Shown: piece by piece, positions 45,318 to 48,765 of the stretch
Layout of the letters: the number at the start of each line of letters is the position of its first letter
Position numbering within the stretch: position 1 is the stretch's first letter
Assembly (NCBI RefSeq): GCF_004345785.1
Contig: NZ_SLXI01000002.1
Location: 211,921 to 260,685, forward strand
Direction of reading: 5' to 3'
DNA: 48,765 nt
From: Bisgaardia hudsonensis
GTDB lineage: Bacteria > Pseudomonadota > Gammaproteobacteria > Enterobacterales > Pasteurellaceae
Made by a program: the position numbers and the translations under genes
The notes under the pieces: model-generated
Told to the model about the DNA's origin: nothing
What the model saw: the letters and a program-made list of their open reading frames with translations, nothing else
Database searches by the model: none

Positions 45318-46691
45318 CTATTTTTTAACTGAATAATACCCACCCATTGCACTATAAACGGCAGTTTCACTTTGAATTAATTTATATTTTGCATCTAAAA
45401 TAGCAAGTTGGGAGGTATTTTCCATATTTGCTGCATTCAGCCAATCTCTTAACTCCGCAATGCCTGCATCATAACGATTCTTATAATATTGTGTAATACG
45501 TTCGTTATAACGATGTGTTTCTTGTAAATTAGCTAAAGTTTGTTTTGCCTGTCCGTAGTTAAAATAATTGGTATCAATTTCATTTAAACTTTTGGTAATA
45601 GATTGCTCAAAGTTTAGTTTAGCGATTTCATAGGCTGATTCAGAAATTTTTACGTTCCATTTCACTGTATTCCAACTTAAAAATGGTAGGTTAATTGCCA
45701 ATGTTCCTGTTGCAATAGGCGTATTTAAGGCATTATTTACTTTATTGCCAGAAGAAGATAAACCAGCACCTAATGTGATAGAAGGGAACCAGCTTTTTTG
45801 CATCGCTTTTGCATCTTTAAAGGCACTATTTAAACGATATTGACTACTTTTAATATCAGGGCGGTTAGCAATAGTTGAAAAAGGAACATTAAGATCTACG
45901 CCAATATTTTTTACTTTTAAAATATTTTGATAATGAATATTAATATTTTCATTTGGTTTGAGATTAAGTAAATTACGTAAGGCAGTTTCAACACCTTTCT
46001 TTTGTGTTTCATAAGCAATTAATTTACTTTTTGCTGCAAGAACTGCTTGTTTTGATTGATCGACTATTGAGCGATTCGCCACCCCTAATTTAAATTTATT
46101 ATTCATAATATTGCTAATTTTAGAATAATAATTAATCATCTGATTAGTGACATTGATTGCATCATTTAAATAAGACAGCTGATAATAAGTAGCTACAACC
46201 GCATTGATTAAAGATAATTTAGCTGACTCTAAATCTTGTTGAGTTGCAGAGTGTTGCCATTCTGCTGCGGATTTAGCCTCTTTTAAACGGTTCCAAAGAT
46301 CAATTGTATAACTTACATCAAATGTACCCGTGTGAGAAATAAGTGAGTTTTCCCCTTTATCAATATTTTTTGCCGCTTTAGAAATTGTAGAACTCCTAAA
46401 ATTAGGGACTAGATTTGCACCTAATAAATTTGCTTTATAAAGGGCAATATTGACAGAGAGCGCCGCTTTAGCGAGGTCTTTGTTATTATTTAAAGCTTGG
46501 GTAACTAATTCATTTAATTGCTTATCGTTATATAATGTCCACCAATTTTCTTGAATATGATACTGATTGGTTAATTCTTGATATTGTTGAAAATCTTCTT
46601 GAACCGTTTTATATGAGTCATCAATATTGGCACAGCCTATTAACATGGTTGATAAAATTATGCTAAAGGTGAGTTTTGAAAGTTTAAACAT
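45318..46691 (-). CDS. Outer-membrane efflux lipoprotein (TolC/NodT family)
   Basis: 457-aa precursor with a lipoprotein signal peptide (lipobox MLIGC, lipidated Cys about residue 20) and two outer-membrane-efflux repeats of long alpha helices. Typical segments are YTIDLWNRLKEAKSAAEW, LGVANRSIVDQSKQAVLAA, ANRPDIKSSQYRL and FLSWNTVKWNV. NodT-type channels work with an RND pump and a membrane-fusion protein, but neither is beside it here, so it is an orphan that must pair with a pump encoded elsewhere. An uptake-like sequence (AAAGTGCGG) lies just upstream. Confidence 0.88.
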   Translation of the reverse strand: MFKLSKLTFSIILSTMLIGCANIDDSYKTVQEDFQQYQELTNQYHIQENWWTLYNDKQLNELVTQALNNNKDLAKAALSVNIALYKANLLGANLVPNFRSSTISKAAKNIDKGENSLISHTGTFDVSYTIDLWNRLKEAKSAAEWQHSATQQDLESAKLSLINAVVATYYQLSYLNDAINVTNQMINYYSKISNIMNNKFKLGVANRSIVDQSKQAVLAAKSKLIAYETQKKGVETALRNLLNLKPNENINIHYQNILKVKNIGVDLNVPFSTIANRPDIKSSQYRLNSAFKDAKAMQKSWFPSITLGAGLSSSGNKVNNALNTPIATGTLAINLPFLSWNTVKWNVKISESAYEIAKLNFEQSITKSLNEIDTNYFNYGQAKQTLANLQETHRYNERITQYYKNRYDAGIAELRDWLNAANMENTSQLAILDAKYKLIQSETAVYSAMGGYYSVKK

Positions 46692-46904
46692 TATTTTTTC
46701 CTTTCTTTCTATAATCCACCGCTTAAAGTGCGGCCTTTTTTTAGTTAATTTTTATCAGTGAATTGTAACAAAATTTTTATTTCCTAGCGAGAAGATAAAA
46801 TTACGATAAAGTGGCAATTATTAAACTGCAAAGCGTTTTGTATTATTAGAGTAAACATTGTAGAATAGCTAAAATTTTTATGAAATGATTTTATGAGGTC
46901 AATA

Positions 46905-48572
46905 ATGAGCGACGTTGAAGTAGTCGAAAATGTAGAAAATCGCCCAAGTAATTTTATTCGTCAAATTATTGATGAAGATCTTGCTTCAGGAAAGCACAAT
47001 AATGTACAAACACGTTTCCCTCCAGAGCCAAATGGTTATTTACATATTGGACACGCTAAATCAATTTGCTTAAATTTTGGTTTGGCAAAAGATTATCAAG
47101 GATTGTGTAATTTACGTTTTGATGATACCAATCCGACAAAAGAAGATGTGGAATATGTAGATTCTATTAAACAAGATGTCGAATGGCTTGGCTTTAAATG
47201 GGCTGGTGAGCCTCGTTATGCCTCTGATTATTTTGATCAACTTTATGCTTATGCTTTAGAGCTTATCCATAAAGGATTAGCTTATGTCGATGAGTTATCG
47301 CCAGAAGAAATGCGTGAATATCGTGGCACGTTGACGGAGGCAGGTAAAAATAGCCCTTATCGTGATCGCCCAATTGAAGAAAACTTAGCCTTATTTGAAA
47401 AAATGAAAAATGGCGAAATTGAAGAAGGCAAAATGAGTTTACGAGCGAAAATTGATATGGCTTCACCATTTATGGTAATGCGTGATCCTGTTATTTATCG
47501 CATAAAATTTGCTACTCATCATCAAACAGGGGACAAGTGGTGCATTTATCCAATGTATGATTTTACCCATTGTATTTCTGATGCGATTGAGCGTATTACC
47601 CATTCATTATGTACCTTAGAATTCCAAGATAACCGCCGCCTATATGATTGGGTATTGGAAAATATTTCTATTGAGCGTCCATTACCGCATCAGTATGAAT
47701 TTTCTCGTTTAAACTTAGAATATACCTTAACTTCTAAACGTAAACTATTAAAACTAGTAGAAGATAAAATCGTTGACGGTTGGAATGACCCGCGTATGCC
47801 TACAATTTCAGGTTTACGTCGTCGAGGTTATACGCCAGCTTCATTAAGAGAGTTTTGTCGTCGCATTGGCGTAACAAAACAAGATAACGTAGTTGAATTT
47901 AGTGCATTGGAAAGTTGTATTCGTGATGATCTAAACGTAAATGCCCCTCGAGCAATGGCAGTAATTAATCCTTTACGTGTGGTGATTGAAAATTTTGGGG
48001 AAGATGAAAAATTAATCGCACCAAATCATCCAAATCGTGAAGAATTAGGTTCGCGTCAAGTAACTTTTTCAAAAGAGATTTATATTGATCAAGAAGATTT
48101 CCGTGAAGAAGCTAATAAAAAATATAAACGTTTAGTATTAGGTAAAGAAGTGCGTTTACGTAATGCTTATGTAATTAAAGCGGAACGAGTAGAAAAAGAT
48201 GAGAATGGTAATATCACCACCTTATATTGTACCTATGATCCAGAAACCTTAGGTAAAAATCCTGCGGATGGACGTAAAGTAAAAGGGGTAATCCATTGGG
48301 TATCCGCAACAGATAATGCTCCAGCAGAGTTTCGTATTTACGACAAATTATTTACAGTCGCTAATCCGGGAGCAGCAGAAGATATTAATGAAGTAATAAA
48401 CCCAAATTCACTTGTTATAAAACACGGATTTGTCGAAACCAATCTTGTTTCAGCAAAACCAGAACAAGCATACCAATTTGAACGTGAAGGTTACTACTGT
48501 GCTGATAGCAAAGATAGCACACCTGAACATTTAGTATTCAATTTAACGGTGAGTTTAAAAGAAGGGTTTTAG
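46905..48572 (+). CDS. glnS: Glutaminyl-tRNA synthetase
   Basis: Class I synthetase that charges tRNA-Gln. The 555-aa product has the HIGH-type motif [15 protein letters not shown] and the KMSKS-type loop [10 protein letters not shown]. Blocks [22 protein letters not shown] and [14 protein letters not shown], and the C-terminal anticodon-binding beta barrels, follow E. coli GlnS closely. ATG 46905 with GAGG six bases upstream is chosen over the in-frame ATG at 46893, which would overlap the ribosome-binding site. Confidence 0.97.
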   Translation: MSDVEVVENVENRPSNFIRQIIDEDLASGKHNNVQTRFPPEPNGYLHIGHAKSICLNFGLAKDYQGLCNLRFDDTNPTKEDVEYVDSIKQDVEWLGFKWAGEPRYASDYFDQLYAYALELIHKGLAYVDELSPEEMREYRGTLTEAGKNSPYRDRPIEENLALFEKMKNGEIEEGKMSLRAKIDMASPFMVMRDPVIYRIKFATHHQTGDKWCIYPMYDFTHCISDAIERITHSLCTLEFQDNRRLYDWVLENISIERPLPHQYEFSRLNLEYTLTSKRKLLKLVEDKIVDGWNDPRMPTISGLRRRGYTPASLREFCRRIGVTKQDNVVEFSALESCIRDDLNVNAPRAMAVINPLRVVIENFGEDEKLIAPNHPNREELGSRQVTFSKEIYIDQEDFREEANKKYKRLVLGKEVRLRNAYVIKAERVEKDENGNITTLYCTYDPETLGKNPADGRKVKGVIHWVSATDNAPAEFRIYDKLFTVANPGAAEDINEVINPNSLVIKHGFVETNLVSAKPEQAYQFEREGYYCADSKDSTPEHLVFNLTVSLKEGF

Positions 48573-48590
48573 TTAATACTTAAGTTACAT

Positions 48591-48633
48591 AAAGTGCGGT
48601 TGAATTTTTTATTGAATTTAATCGCACTTTTTT
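48591..48633 (+). terminator. glnS terminator built from paired uptake sequences
   Basis: AAAGTGCGGTTGAATTT pairs with AAATTTAATCGCACTTT-type sequence (48591-48631) and is followed by TTTTG. One arm is an exact uptake core and the other a one-base variant in inverse orientation, the usual dyad terminator of Pasteurellaceae. Confidence 0.88.
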
Positions 48634-48748
48634 GTAGATTTATCACGAATGATTAATTAATGTAAAGATATTTAAAAAATATTTTTATTTTTTTAGAAAA
48701 TAAAAAAAAGTGAAATAAGTTATTGTTTTAGATATTAAGGAAAATATA

Positions 48749-48765
48749 ATGCTGCCTACAAGCCT
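48749..48765 (+). CDS. Possible start of a further gene, cut by the window edge
   Basis: ATG 48749 follows TTAAGGA (about 8 bases upstream) and reads MLPTS before the edge. Five codons do not allow identification. Confidence 0.35.

Overview
The window looks like a chromosomal segment of an AT-rich member of the Pasteurellaceae. The evidence is the scattered Haemophilus-type DNA uptake sequence AAGTGCGGT (about 14 exact cores on both strands, e.g. 12181, 17887, 34773, 42338 and 48592, the last in a terminator stem), protein sequences close to Haemophilus and E. coli housekeeping genes, tandem ferritins and an hvf-type copper peptide operon. The species cannot be named from this window.

Layout. 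1-3.9 kb: a heptanucleotide repeat at the left edge, minC without minD, a 5'-truncated tenA remnant, dinB, htpX and a broken coiled-coil gene. 3.9-4.6 kb: first IS200/IS605-type element. 4.6-8.3 kb (minus): tpx, ppnN, queF and a DUF2310 Zn-ribbon gene. 8.4-9.4 kb: yqcC-truC. 9.5-12.2 kb: yvcK/ybhK-like gene divergent from moaA-moaC, which has a molybdenum-cofactor riboswitch leader. 12.3-16.9 kb: ydjA divergent from sppA, then uspE and fnr. 17.3-18.6 kb: infC (AUU start)-rpmI-rplT. 18.6-21.7 kb (minus): O-acetylhomoserine sulfhydrylase, lysO and purE with a PurR operator. 21.7-25.7 kb: aroF-tyrA behind two TyrR-like boxes, then an OLD-family nuclease gene. 25.7-26.4 kb: second, dead IS copy. 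26.5-30.6 kb: degP/degQ-type protease divergent from copA. 30.7-32.4 kb: purR, a 26-aa YnhF-like membrane peptide and rnpB. 32.4-33.1 kb: third, apparently intact IS copy. 33.2-37.2 kb (minus): two ferritins, an acuI-type reductase, nfsB and a Gfo/Idh/MocA oxidoreductase. 37.3-40.7 kb (minus): DoxX-hvfA-hvfB-hvfC-ECF sigma-zinc anti-sigma. 40.9-44.4 kb: moeA-moeB divergent from folE-moaD-moaE. 44.5-48.6 kb: a cyclase-family hydrolase, an orphan outer-membrane efflux lipoprotein and glnS.

How the genes connect. Molybdenum cofactor synthesis is split between moaA-moaC and moeA/moeB plus moaD/moaE. Copper handling appears twice, as the CopA pump with its small chaperone and as the HvfABC copper-binding peptide pathway with its own sigma/anti-sigma pair. 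PurR and one of its targets, purE, are both present. FNR probably regulates itself.

The strongest hunt result is in copA. The first heavy-metal domain ends at a UAG directly after a U UCA AAG heptamer, the pump continues in the -1 frame, and an H-type pseudoknot (9-bp and 8-bp stems) can form just downstream. This looks like programmed frameshifting with the reverse logic of E. coli copA: here the zero frame gives the small chaperone and the shifted frame gives the 832-aa pump. A second notable pattern is that all three IS copies have their left end against the T-tract of an intrinsic terminator between convergent genes, while their right-end hairpin has the form of a replacement terminator for the gene facing it.
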